DNA of 64,000 nucleotides, taken from Erysipelotrichaceae bacterium (lineage in GTDB: Bacteria > Bacillota_I > Bacilli_A > Erysipelotrichales > Erysipelotrichaceae). The notes beneath the pieces were generated by a model. That model worked only from the letters and a program-made list of their open reading frames with translations. It was not told the DNA's origin and did not search any database. Below are positions 26,092 to 35,732 of this stretch, one piece after another (within the stretch, counting starts at the first letter, position 1; each line of letters begins with the position of its first letter). The DNA lies in assembly GCA_017473335.1 (NCBI GenBank), contig JAFULN010000035.1, positions 1 through 64,000 on the forward strand, read 5' to 3'. A program made the position numbers and the translations under genes.

Positions 26092-28357
26092 GAAACTACA
26101 TTTTTTTAAAGTTCTTCTTTGTTTTGGTATTATTACTTGTTTATTGTTTTTGCCGGACATACTTAGATATATTTCAGGTGTACTAAATCATCAATTTTTT
26201 GAATCTACTTTTATAGTTAAATATGACTGGAATCTTCAACATATACCATTTTATCAGGAATTTTATAGGATGATTGATGCAGGCGAGATTGCCTGGAGTT
26301 GGAATCAATTGCTAGGAATCAATTTTTATGCTTCAAAGGCTTACTATTTGTTAGGGGATCCATATGCTTGGATTGGGTATGTGTTTTATAGTTTAATAGG
26401 ATTATCAGTAAGTAATTGTTTATTTTTGATTACACTTTTAAAAATTACTGTTTCTGGTATACTCATGTATTTATATCTTCAGATGTTTTGCAGAGATAGA
26501 AGGATCGCATTTGTTTTTGCGGTATTGTTTATGAGCTCAGGTTGGGTGACGACATTTATTGAACAACCTGTTTTTCTTAGTTTTTATTCTATTTGTCCAT
26601 TGCTTTTATATGGGACAGAAAAGGTATTAAGAGAGGACAAATATGTTCCTGTCATTATTTCATCTGCGTTGTTGTTATTTATTAACTATTATCTGTCATG
26701 GATGTTCTGTTTATTTTTGCTTGTTTACTGGCTTGTTAGATATTGGCAGATCAAGGGAAGGATTTTCAGTAAAGAATTTCTAGTTGTATCTGTCAAAATG
26801 TTAGGAAGTTTTTTAGTTGGCGTCTTGATTTCTGCGGTTGTGTGGTATCCTTCACTCAAGCATATGATTTTAAATTCTAGACTTGTTTCGGGTGACCATG
26901 TGACTTATTTTTTGTGGGAACCTTATGATTTTTTTGCAATACTTAAAAACTTCTTTGTGCCTGTGTTTAAGTTTAATGACACAGTTTACAGAAGTATCTG
27001 GTATTACTTCTATCAGATTGGTATTTATTGTGGGTGTATTCAAATTTTACTGGTACCACAATTCCTATTTTCCAAAAATATAGACAGAAAGACAAAACTT
27101 GGCTTTGGGGCATTGCTAGCAATTTTCTTAATAACTTTAGCTACTCCTCAGTTTGGTAAGTTGTTTCACTTTACATATAGTTTGAGATACACAATGTTGC
27201 TGATGCTTCTTCTTCTTTTGATAGGAACAATATCTTTAGATCAATTAGAAGATGTAAACAGAAAGGTTTTATTTATCAGTTGGAGTTCTGCTTTGCTGAT
27301 TTATGGTGTTATAGGGTTTGTTTTTCCTGCTTTAATTGGAAAATCAGATTCAATAGAAGTGCGATTGAATCTAATTGTTTTGTGTTTCTTTTTTCTTTAT
27401 CTTATTCTTCTTGCTTTAAATGAAATAGCTCTCAAGAAAGGTATTATTTGTCTTGTGATGTTGTCCGAAGCTTTATGTATGGGAATTATTCCTATTCAAA
27501 GCCAACGTGAAGAAATAAGTAACGTCAAATACTTATCAGACTATCTCATTTACCAAGAGGCTTATGCTAAGTTGAAAGAGATAGATCCTGATTTTAGCAG
27601 AGTGTATATAGATGGTAAGGTATTTAATGAAGGAGCTTATTACAATATTCCTACAACGTCTTCGTATGATTCTTGCTATCAATATCCTCTTCATGATTTT
27701 TTATCATATATGAGAGAATATCCGGATGTAGATTGGGCTTTTTCAATTTCTGGTGAAGAGATATTTGAACTTTTGGATGTAAATTATATCATCACAGAAA
27801 AGGCAATGGGAGAGATGTACTATCAATATTTTTGTGAAAAACTAGATGTTGATTTGAACAGTAATCTTGAAATCTACAAAACTAATCGTGAAGGTGTATT
27901 TTTAAAATCATATCAATCCTTTGCGAAAAAAAGTGAAGTTGATAGAGTAGCCTACGAAGATCAGTATTATCTCCATGAAATGAGTGAGTTGTTATGCACT
28001 TCTATGGTTGTGTCGGATGAATTTTTTGAGGAGTATAAAGCGAAATATCAATTTTCTAATTCTATAAAGACCAATCCTATAGTAATAGAAAATAATCATT
28101 TAGAATTCTCAATCAATACTCAGAATGATGTTGTTGTTTTATTAAGTATGGCATTTGATCCAGGATGGACTGCAAGTTCAGATAATCAGCTTTATGAAAT
28201 ATTCTCTGCTCAAGGCGGAATGTGTGCGATTGAACTACCTGCAGGTAATTATACGCTTTCTTTGGATTATTCTGTTCCTGGGATGAACACTGGAATGATA
28301 TTGTCTGGAATAGGTTTGGTGCTTGCAGTGTTTTGCTTTTTTATGAACAAGAGGTAG
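26084..28357 (+). CDS. YfhO-family GT-C glycosyltransferase
   Basis: YfhO-type membrane protein, 757 aa: about thirteen helices, then an extracytoplasmic C-terminal domain (about 460-730) and a final helix. Family cues are the first loop WNLQHIPFYQEF, WNQLLGINFYAS and the late FDPGWTASSDNQ, close to the YPGW-type turn of these proteins. YfhO enzymes move sugars from undecaprenyl phosphate to teichoic-acid-like polymers outside the cell. Coupled by overlap to the GT2 that should make its donor, and 1 nt before a second YfhO gene. Confidence 0.86.
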   Translation: MNKKLHFFKVLLCFGIITCLLFLPDILRYISGVLNHQFFESTFIVKYDWNLQHIPFYQEFYRMIDAGEIAWSWNQLLGINFYASKAYYLLGDPYAWIGYVFYSLIGLSVSNCLFLITLLKITVSGILMYLYLQMFCRDRRIAFVFAVLFMSSGWVTTFIEQPVFLSFYSICPLLLYGTEKVLREDKYVPVIISSALLLFINYYLSWMFCLFLLVYWLVRYWQIKGRIFSKEFLVVSVKMLGSFLVGVLISAVVWYPSLKHMILNSRLVSGDHVTYFLWEPYDFFAILKNFFVPVFKFNDTVYRSIWYYFYQIGIYCGCIQILLVPQFLFSKNIDRKTKLGFGALLAIFLITLATPQFGKLFHFTYSLRYTMLLMLLLLLIGTISLDQLEDVNRKVLFISWSSALLIYGVIGFVFPALIGKSDSIEVRLNLIVLCFFFLYLILLALNEIALKKGIICLVMLSEALCMGIIPIQSQREEISNVKYLSDYLIYQEAYAKLKEIDPDFSRVYIDGKVFNEGAYYNIPTTSSYDSCYQYPLHDFLSYMREYPDVDWAFSISGEEIFELLDVNYIITEKAMGEMYYQYFCEKLDVDLNSNLEIYKTNREGVFLKSYQSFAKKSEVDRVAYEDQYYLHEMSELLCTSMVVSDEFFEEYKAKYQFSNSIKTNPIVIENNHLEFSINTQNDVVVLLSMAFDPGWTASSDNQLYEIFSAQGGMCAIELPAGNYTLSLDYSVPGMNTGMILSGIGLVLAVFCFFMNKR

Positions 28358-28358
28358 T

Positions 28359-30848
28359 ATGAAGAAAATAAACAGCTATATAAATACTATTTTACCTATA
28401 ACTATGCTCTGCATAGCCTTTTTTGCATATATCTTATTAGAACGTGATGGTGTTTTTCTGTTTGCAGGAGATTCCTATGAGCAGGTATATCAGTTCTATG
28501 CTGGTGGCTATACTCGTTTCTTTTCAGGAGAATTGTTTTCGTATGATTTTTCAACATGTTTTGGTCAAAACCCCATGTATCATTCTTATTATTTTCTGTT
28601 CAGCCCTTTCTTCTATCTAACTCTTTTATTCCCAAAAGAATATCTTCACTACAGTTTTTTATTTACGACATGCATAAAACTGTGTGTATTATATTTCTCT
28701 ATGATTCATTGGCTGAAAAAGATAAATAGAAATGAAACGTTTATTATTTGTTTTTCATTATTGTTTACTTTTAGTGGATGGGTATTCTTTTATTCCAATT
28801 ATATTTTCTTTCTGGATCATCTGTTTGTTCTGCCTCTGCTTTTGGCATCCATTGAAGATTATTTAAATAAAGATAAATCATGGCCGATTGTTTTTTTGGT
28901 GACTTATCTTGCGGTGGCTAACTACTACTTTGCATATTTATTTTTAGCAATTTGCAGCTTCTATGGTATTTGTCGAGCAATTTGTTTGAAACAAAATCTT
29001 ATTAAAAAAGGTTTTGGATTTTTGATTCGTGTTGTAATGGGACTTGGGCTAGCAGCTGTTGTCTTTTTGCCTAATGTAATTATTGTTTTAAATAGTCCAC
29101 GATTGGGCGCAGAAATTGATTTTTCTATAATGAACAAGTATGAAATCTTTAAGTTCATTTCTGGTTTCTTTATTCCTACAACATTCCGTTTTGACAGTGG
29201 TCTTCTTGTAGGGGAACAGTGGACACGCTATCTTGGATGGGGGAATGGATGCAATGCTTATATGGGCATGCTTTCAGTTTATGGTGTGTGCTTGTCTTTA
29301 TTTTCGAAGAAAACAAGAAGTCTTTTGATTATACTTGTTTTTCTTGGACTTGGCTTTGTATTTTATTTGTTTCCTGTTTTTTCTATTATGTTTCAAGGGA
29401 CACTGGATACTCGCTGGTTTTTGTATTTTCATGTATTTTTATGTCTTTTGTTTAGTGAAGTATTTGAAAATGACTTTTCTAAAAAACAGGCTTTGATTTC
29501 TGCTTTTTTATCTATGGGTGCATTTGCATCTGTTCTTATAATCAGTAAATTTTATGGATTAACTGATTCAGCATCATGGATGCAGTGCTGCATTATCTTT
29601 GTTGTATATACTGTGATTACACTATGCTATATGGGTGTTTTAATGTTGAAGAGAAAGCAGCTTTTGCTAGCTATTGTGTGCATTGAAATTGTTTTTTCAG
29701 GTATTTTTTTCTTCACATCAAATGAAACACTTGATCCGACATGGTTTTTAAATGAATATACTGATTCTTCCTTGTTTGATTTATATGATGATGGAAGTTT
29801 CTATCGAATTCTTCAGGATGGGTATGACTATTGGCCTAGCAACAATTCTTATGCAAAAGATATTCGAGGAGTATCTTTCTACAGCTCTGTCTATAATGCA
29901 GAGATGGATGAATATCTTTCTCGTTTTAAAACAACCTGGTCAATGCCTGCTGCACCAGGTCAAGACTTGGCATATTCTTTAGCTAGTGTGAAGTATTGGG
30001 TAACAAAGGCTTATAATTATTCAGAGCCTTATGGCTATACTTTCTTAGAAACGAATGATAAATATACAATTTATCAGAATGACCATTATGTAGAACTTGG
30101 ATATGGATTAAAGGATACGATTCATCCTAAAGTCCTAGAAAACTGTTCCTATTTTGAACAGGACTTGATTATGCAAAAGTATTTAGTGAGTGATGAATCT
30201 GATAATACGGACTATGAAATTTCTGGAGTTACTGAAGGATATCATGTTACTGTTGATCAGGAAGCGTGGCTATATGCTTCTGCTGAAGGTAAAGATAAAG
30301 CCATAAGTGATACAATTTTGGTGATTGAAAATCTGAAATCAAATGACGTGACTATTGAATTGTATTTTTATGGTCAGCTGATGGAAAGTTATACGTATTA
30401 TGAACGTCCATACTTCACAATTCCTCTTTCTGAAACTGATTATGTGACAGATATTCGCATATTGAATATGAATGAATATGATGCAGAAATTTCGACTTCT
30501 TTCATAGATATTTCAGCAATGAATCAGTGGATTGAAAACCGCCAAAAAAACAGCTTTAAGAATACCTTGGTTTCAAACAATACAATTACTGGAGAAATAT
30601 CTATAGATGAAGAGATGCTTGTGTATGTGTCTATTCCTTATGATGAAGGATGGAAGGTTCTGGTTGATGGGCATCAAGTAGAAATTCAGAAAGTAAACCT
30701 TGGATTTATTGGCTTTACTTTAAATGAGGGGAATCATATCGTTGAAATGAAATATGAAATTCCACACATAAAACTTGGGGCATTGATTTCTTTAAGTATG
30801 TTGACTATTTGTATTTTTCTTGGGTGGAAAAAAAGGAAAATACGATGA
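28359..30848 (+). CDS. Second YfhO-family GT-C glycosyltransferase
   Basis: 829 aa, same layout as the preceding protein and in tandem with it. First loop FAGDSYEQVYQFY, GQNPMYHSYYF, then about twelve helices, a soluble outer domain from about 440 to 800 with PYDEGWKVLVDG near its end, and a last helix. The acidic DS/YEQ site in loop 1 suits a catalytic base. Similarity to its neighbour is in architecture rather than close sequence, so the two probably use different acceptors or positions. Confidence 0.85.
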   Translation: MKKINSYINTILPITMLCIAFFAYILLERDGVFLFAGDSYEQVYQFYAGGYTRFFSGELFSYDFSTCFGQNPMYHSYYFLFSPFFYLTLLFPKEYLHYSFLFTTCIKLCVLYFSMIHWLKKINRNETFIICFSLLFTFSGWVFFYSNYIFFLDHLFVLPLLLASIEDYLNKDKSWPIVFLVTYLAVANYYFAYLFLAICSFYGICRAICLKQNLIKKGFGFLIRVVMGLGLAAVVFLPNVIIVLNSPRLGAEIDFSIMNKYEIFKFISGFFIPTTFRFDSGLLVGEQWTRYLGWGNGCNAYMGMLSVYGVCLSLFSKKTRSLLIILVFLGLGFVFYLFPVFSIMFQGTLDTRWFLYFHVFLCLLFSEVFENDFSKKQALISAFLSMGAFASVLIISKFYGLTDSASWMQCCIIFVVYTVITLCYMGVLMLKRKQLLLAIVCIEIVFSGIFFFTSNETLDPTWFLNEYTDSSLFDLYDDGSFYRILQDGYDYWPSNNSYAKDIRGVSFYSSVYNAEMDEYLSRFKTTWSMPAAPGQDLAYSLASVKYWVTKAYNYSEPYGYTFLETNDKYTIYQNDHYVELGYGLKDTIHPKVLENCSYFEQDLIMQKYLVSDESDNTDYEISGVTEGYHVTVDQEAWLYASAEGKDKAISDTILVIENLKSNDVTIELYFYGQLMESYTYYERPYFTIPLSETDYVTDIRILNMNEYDAEISTSFIDISAMNQWIENRQKNSFKNTLVSNNTITGEISIDEEMLVYVSIPYDEGWKVLVDGHQVEIQKVNLGFIGFTLNEGNHIVEMKYEIPHIKLGALISLSMLTICIFLGWKKRKIR

Positions 30849-30854
30849 TATAAT
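30846..30854 (+). promoter_or_regulatory. Internal extended -10 element
   Basis: TGATATAAT straddles the stop of the second YfhO gene, 25 nt before the next ATG. It may give the DUF6056 and LtaS-like genes extra transcription. No good -35. Confidence 0.45.
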
Positions 30855-30879
30855 AAAAAGGTTAAATGAGGATGAGGAT

Positions 30880-32397
30880 ATGAAAAAGATGATGAAAAAA
30901 TCAGCTCCATATTTTCTTGTCTTTTGTGCTATTTGTGTATTTTTATACTTTTTTATGATTACACGATTAACACCTTTGGCTGGGGATGACTGGGGCTATG
31001 CGATTAATGGGTTAAAAGGAAATCCTTTTCTAACTTTGATTGACTTCTATAAAAATTGGTCAGGAAGAATTGTTTCTGAATTCTGGGGATTAGTGGTTGC
31101 ACCTAGAAAATGGCTTTGGAATTTACTGAATCCGCTTCTTTTTGCCACAATTTTTGTAATGATTAACTTGCTGGCCAATAAAAAGAAAAGCTGGACAGGA
31201 TGTTCATTAATTCTTGTGCTGATGTTTACTGTATCTGAGTATTTGAGGATGGAAACTTATACATGGATTATGGGCACTACTTATGTGATTCCTTTATGCT
31301 TAATGCTGTTTTATTTCTGGATTGCTGAAAAAACAGTGTTCAGTGATTCAAAGATGAGCAGAAAATGTATGATTTCAACAAGTGTTCTGACACTGTTTGC
31401 AGCCATGTCTATGGAAAATGCTTCTGCTATGCTGATTGTTGGAATTGTTTTGATGATAGGTTATGTATACTTTGAAAGAAAACAGATTCGTTATGATTAT
31501 TTGATGAATTTAGCTGGAGCTATTCTAGGTTTTTTGGTGATGAGAATGTCTCCTGGATCTACGTTTAGAACGGAACGAGATCATGGTGCATGGATGGATT
31601 TATCTTTGTTTGAAAAGATTGAAAATCAGCTTTCTAATTTTTTCCGTTATACTTTTGCAGAAAATAAGTATCTGATTTTTATTCTGGCATTTGTATTGCT
31701 GGCTGCGCTTGTACTTAAGGGAATCAAATGGATTAAAGAGCATAAAGTGATTGCTTTTGTTATTGTTATTTCACAGTGTGGAGCTGTATTATTCAGCAGT
31801 GCGAATATGCTAGCATCTATAATCAACCTTCCTGTTTTGACTGAACTGGTCAATGTGGATTCACTTGTTGTTAGAGGCTGGTGGCTTGTATATGTCCTGT
31901 TTGTGTTTTTTGCACTTATTGTATTGGTTGAAGATAAAAAGCTTCGTCTTATGTCCATTTTCTTTTTGATGATGGCTGGTGGAAGTAATATGGTGATGCT
32001 GTATTCTCCAATTTTTGGATCCAGATCATCTTTGTATTTTGTTTACTTTATGTTTGTTGTGATTCTTCTGATTTTCTCGGATGTGAATCTCCCTCATGAA
32101 AGCTTGGATATTCTTTTATGTACTGTATTTATGATATTTACTGCACTTCGTGCAAAGTCCTGGTATATCAAATATCAGCAGGTACATCATGTTCAAATGA
32201 TTCGTGAAGCAGAAATTCAGTATTACAGAGAGCATCCTGATGAAGATGCGTGGATTTGCAGAGTTCCACCATATTCTGTGCATGGCGCTGATATTGAAGA
32301 AGGGGATACATATCATTTTGATACATTCAAAGAATATTATGGTCTTGATCCAGAGCAGAATATCATATTTTATTGGAAAGATTCATATAGCGAATAA
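30880..32397 (+). CDS. DUF6056-family membrane protein, probable GT-C
   Basis: 505 aa, about eleven helices. The N-terminal outer loop shows LAGDDWGYAINGL followed by YKNWSGRIVSEFWG, the two conserved elements of DUF6056 proteins, which look like GT-C enzymes with an acidic DD site. The C-terminus has a short soluble region (REAEIQYYREHPDED). The ATG at 30880 has GAGGATGAGGAT just upstream; an alternative upstream TTG at 30820 lies inside the previous gene. Probably another extracellular decorating glycosyltransferase. Confidence 0.72.
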   Translation: MKKMMKKSAPYFLVFCAICVFLYFFMITRLTPLAGDDWGYAINGLKGNPFLTLIDFYKNWSGRIVSEFWGLVVAPRKWLWNLLNPLLFATIFVMINLLANKKKSWTGCSLILVLMFTVSEYLRMETYTWIMGTTYVIPLCLMLFYFWIAEKTVFSDSKMSRKCMISTSVLTLFAAMSMENASAMLIVGIVLMIGYVYFERKQIRYDYLMNLAGAILGFLVMRMSPGSTFRTERDHGAWMDLSLFEKIENQLSNFFRYTFAENKYLIFILAFVLLAALVLKGIKWIKEHKVIAFVIVISQCGAVLFSSANMLASIINLPVLTELVNVDSLVVRGWWLVYVLFVFFALIVLVEDKKLRLMSIFFLMMAGGSNMVMLYSPIFGSRSSLYFVYFMFVVILLIFSDVNLPHESLDILLCTVFMIFTALRAKSWYIKYQQVHHVQMIREAEIQYYREHPDEDAWICRVPPYSVHGADIEEGDTYHFDTFKEYYGLDPEQNIIFYWKDSYSE

Positions 32398-32411
32398 AGT
32401 AGGTTAACATC

Positions 32412-34271
32412 ATGAATAAGAAATGTTTAAATTTTGGTTTGGAACTCCTGCTTTTTGCAGTGGGAATTGGTTTTATGCATTGGACTATTCAGTCCTATGA
32501 ACTGTTTTCGGATTATCAGAATACAATGCATGTTGCTTTTCTTTTGATTTATAGTTTTTTGTTTTTCATAGTTCCGAACAAATGGAATGGTCTTGTCTTT
32601 CTTTTGTACAATTCAGTGTTTTATCTTTATTATGTAGCCCAGTATATTTATTTCGGTGCCTTTGGCCAGTATTTTCGTTTAACGTTGGCACTTTCTCTCA
32701 GCAGTGAAGTTGCTGGTGCTGCGACAAGTGTTCAGGAATTTATTCGACCGGAATATTTTTTCCCTTTTGGATTTTTGATTGGAATTTTTCTTGTTTATGA
32801 ATTGATTTCTGTTTTCTGGCTGAAAGAACATTTTAAATATCGTTATCGTTTGATTGTTTCCTGTGGTTCAATTATTGCTGGAATCTTTCTTATAAATTCT
32901 TTGTTTCATCGTATTGAGCTTTCTAAAGATTCACAGGATGCCTTTTTGATTTACAAGACGGACTATTATATTTATAATAGCATACCTTCTACGGTTCAAT
33001 TTGTTGAAACGTTTGGTTTATCAAATCTGTTTGTAAAAGATGTTCAAACTTTGATGATTAAATCAAGCGATGCTTCTGAATTTGAACAAGAAGTTAAGGA
33101 TTATCTTTCAAGTCAGAAAAAACATCAGTTGAATGAAATGACAGGAATCTTTAAAGGAAAAAACCTTGTATTCATTCAAGCGGAGTCATTGACAAACTGT
33201 GGTATTGATGAAACGTTGACACCAACACTTTATAAAATGATGAGTGAAGGAATTACTGTAAAAGGTTATAACAGTCCTTTGATGGATGGGTCGACGAGCT
33301 CGACTGAATTCATGGCTAATGTTGGCATTTATCCAATTACAGATGATGGCTACAATATCACTTTTAAATGCATTAATCATACATTTGATACAACCATTGC
33401 GAAGCTGTTTTCAAATGATGGGTATGTTTCTTATGGCTTTCATAATGGGTTTGGTGAATATTACAGCCGCGACATCATGTTCCCGAATTATGGCTATGAT
33501 TTTTTTGATAGCTTCCGTTTAGGTGTAGAAGATGGTGCAGCAGATTCTAAGGTGCTCAATATTGCGAAGTGGATTTTTATGGAAACTGATCCATTTCTAG
33601 CATTTTGGGTAACTTATAATGGGCATCAGCCATACAATCTGGATTTAAAGCCTGAGATTTCTGTTTTTGTAGAAGAGATTCAAAATACATATCCAACTCT
33701 TTCTGAAGAATATGTTTCATTCATGGCGAAGAATATGGACTTAGATCGTTCATTGAAGGATTTGCTGGACAATCTTTCCTACAGTCAAAAACTTGATGAT
33801 ACTGTGTTTGTGATTTTTGGAGATCATTTTGCCAAAGGAATTTCTGATGACAAACAGGTTGAGGCAGCATTGAATGCTATGGGGAATGATGCTGATGAAG
33901 AGGCGGTTACCATAGGGAAAAAAACCCCTTTGATTATTTATTCAACATCTCTTGATACACCTCTTGTGCATGAAAAGGTTTCAAATACTTGTGATTTGCT
34001 ACCTACGATTTGTAATTTATTTGGAATTAAAGTTGATGAATCAACCGTATTAGGAAATGATATTTTTGATCCGGAGTACGAGGGTTTCTGCTTTAACTCA
34101 ACCGACACTTATGAAACTGATTGGTTTGTATATAATTATGTAAAAGATGTATTTAACCAAATTGATGAAGATAGAAATGAAGAAGAAGCGAGATTTGTGA
34201 TTCAGGATTTGATGAAAAGATTTGAAATTTCAAAATGGATATTAAAAATGGATTATTTTTCGACAGATTAA
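32412..34271 (+). CDS. LtaS-like phosphoglycerol transferase
   Basis: Sulfatase-fold membrane enzyme of the lipoteichoic acid synthase family: five N-terminal helices (about 1-165), a linker, then the extracellular catalytic domain. The nucleophile region DGSTSSTEF gives Thr at about 295, and metal ligands are visible in FIQAES, the HNGFGEYYSRD stretch and VIFGDHFAKG. 619 aa, normal. Transfers phosphoglycerol (or a related phospho-unit) from a phospholipid to a polymer. Its place at the end of the YfhO/DUF6056 genes suggests it builds or modifies the polymer they decorate. A strong terminator follows. Confidence 0.88.
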   Translation: MNKKCLNFGLELLLFAVGIGFMHWTIQSYELFSDYQNTMHVAFLLIYSFLFFIVPNKWNGLVFLLYNSVFYLYYVAQYIYFGAFGQYFRLTLALSLSSEVAGAATSVQEFIRPEYFFPFGFLIGIFLVYELISVFWLKEHFKYRYRLIVSCGSIIAGIFLINSLFHRIELSKDSQDAFLIYKTDYYIYNSIPSTVQFVETFGLSNLFVKDVQTLMIKSSDASEFEQEVKDYLSSQKKHQLNEMTGIFKGKNLVFIQAESLTNCGIDETLTPTLYKMMSEGITVKGYNSPLMDGSTSSTEFMANVGIYPITDDGYNITFKCINHTFDTTIAKLFSNDGYVSYGFHNGFGEYYSRDIMFPNYGYDFFDSFRLGVEDGAADSKVLNIAKWIFMETDPFLAFWVTYNGHQPYNLDLKPEISVFVEEIQNTYPTLSEEYVSFMAKNMDLDRSLKDLLDNLSYSQKLDDTVFVIFGDHFAKGISDDKQVEAALNAMGNDADEEAVTIGKKTPLIIYSTSLDTPLVHEKVSNTCDLLPTICNLFGIKVDESTVLGNDIFDPEYEGFCFNSTDTYETDWFVYNYVKDVFNQIDEDRNEEEARFVIQDLMKRFEISKWILKMDYFSTD

Positions 34272-34290
34272 TTACTGAACTGAAAAGTAT

Positions 34291-34331
34291 AAGACATCAA
34301 TGATTTTTCGTTTGATGTCTTTCTTTTTTTT
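34291..34331 (+). terminator. Rho-independent terminator
   Basis: Stem AAGACATCAA / TTTGATGTCTT with a 10-nt loop, followed by a long T run. It ends block B. Confidence 0.85.
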
Positions 34332-34378
34332 ATCAGTTTTTGTACAATATATTTTGGAATAGATTGTGAGGAGTAATG

Positions 34379-35314
34379 ATGAAAGTTAGTATTATTGTTC
34401 CTATTTACAATGTTGAACAGTATTTAGCAAAATGTATTGAATCTTTGATTCATCAGACATATAGAAATATTGAAATTCTTTTGGTGAATGATGGTTCAAA
34501 GGATAAATCTGAAGACATTATGAAAGAATTTGCGCAAAAAGATGAGCGTATTGTATGTTTGAATAAAGTTAATGGTGGACTGAGTGATGCTAGAAACTAT
34601 GGCATGAGATTTGCTACAGGACAGTATTGTCTGTTTATTGATAGTGATGACTGGCTGGCTTTGGATGCAGTTGAATGCTGTGTTCAAAGAGCAAAAGAAA
34701 CAAATGCTGAAGTTATCTGCTTTGACATGATTTATGTTTATTCTGATCGAGAAGTATTTGCTAGCGGAGGAGACTTTGATGTACTGTCTTATAGACAGAA
34801 TCCTGAGGTTGTATTGATCAACAACAGTGCATGCAATAAGATGTTTAAAACTGAACTGTTTCAGGATATTGAATTTCCAAAAGGTATGTGGTATGAGGAT
34901 TTGGCAACCATTCCAATTGTACTTTCTAGAGCTGAATCTGTAGCGAAAGTAAACAAGGGACTCTACTATTATCTTCAAAGAGAAAGCAGTATTGCTCATA
35001 CTATCAACATGAAAGTGTTTGACATCTACAAGGCGATTTCGATGGTGGAAAATGCTTTTAAAGGTACTCAGCTTGAAAGTCAAATTGAAAAGCTGTATAT
35101 TGAGCATGGTCTTCATCTAACAACAATTCGTATTAAAAATGATGCGGATGATGTTGTGAAATACTTGAAGCTGAACAATCAGCATTTGGATCAGTATTTT
35201 CCTGCATGGAGAAAAATCAGACGGTTTGAGGGATACTCATTCAAAACAAAACTGATTTTTACACTTTTGCAGCGTGATTTATTTACAATTGTAAAAATGT
35301 TATATAGAAGGTAA
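34379..35314 (+). CDS. GT2 glycosyltransferase (EpsJ/CpsI-like)
   Basis: Family 2 glycosyltransferase: IIVPIYNVE, VNDGSKDKS, NGGLSDARNYG, IDSDDW (metal site), CNKMFKTE, MWYEDLATIP. About 312 aa. GAGGAG at 34368-34373 favours ATG 34379 over the ATG three bases earlier. Similar in full layout to the GT2 at 8263, so the two likely share origin. First of a run of block C genes that ends with the GtrB-like gene. Minus-strand frames inside it are not genes. Confidence 0.88.
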   Translation: MKVSIIVPIYNVEQYLAKCIESLIHQTYRNIEILLVNDGSKDKSEDIMKEFAQKDERIVCLNKVNGGLSDARNYGMRFATGQYCLFIDSDDWLALDAVECCVQRAKETNAEVICFDMIYVYSDREVFASGGDFDVLSYRQNPEVVLINNSACNKMFKTELFQDIEFPKGMWYEDLATIPIVLSRAESVAKVNKGLYYYLQRESSIAHTINMKVFDIYKAISMVENAFKGTQLESQIEKLYIEHGLHLTTIRIKNDADDVVKYLKLNNQHLDQYFPAWRKIRRFEGYSFKTKLIFTLLQRDLFTIVKMLYRR

Positions 35315-35318
35315 GTGT

Positions 35319-35723
35319 ATGTTGAAATTAATTAAAGAAAAGTTTTTAAATAAACAGTTTCTGACATTTGGGCTGATTGGTGCATTCAATACTATAGGTT
35401 CTGTTTTGATTTATATGGTTTGTGTTGCTTTGGGTATGCAGGTTGGGCTTGCAAGTCTTGTGGGTGACTGTACAACTATGATTTTTTCTTATTTTTTGAA
35501 TATGAGATTTACATACCATGAAAAGCCAAATTTAAAGTCTTTTGTTACATTCCCAGTAAGTTATGTTCCGGGGACGCTTTTGAATATGATCTTTACTGTT
35601 GTGTTTGTTGACTTCCTGCATGCACCTAAGATGATTGCCAAAGCACTTGCTTTGCCTGTAACAATTCCACTCAATTATTTGACCATGTCTGTGATTGTAA
35701 AGTGGTCGACGAAGAAGAAATGA
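35319..35723 (+). CDS. GtrA-family flippase-like protein
   Basis: 134 aa with four hydrophobic helices, LTFGLIGAFNTIGSVLIY at the start and SYFLNMRFTYHEK in the middle, the standard GtrA pattern. GtrA proteins are thought to move polyprenyl-phosphate sugars to the outer membrane leaflet. The donor may come from the GtrB-like enzyme at 44297 or the CsbB-like one at 25135; YfhO-type enzymes would consume it. It starts 4 nt after the previous stop. Confidence 0.9.
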   Translation: MLKLIKEKFLNKQFLTFGLIGAFNTIGSVLIYMVCVALGMQVGLASLVGDCTTMIFSYFLNMRFTYHEKPNLKSFVTFPVSYVPGTLLNMIFTVVFVDFLHAPKMIAKALALPVTIPLNYLTMSVIVKWSTKKK

Positions 35724-35732
35724 GAGGTATCT

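Noticed and set aside
34496-35116. 206-codon minus-strand frame
   Set aside because: It lies wholly inside a well-supported GT2 gene, has low-complexity composition and no upstream signals.
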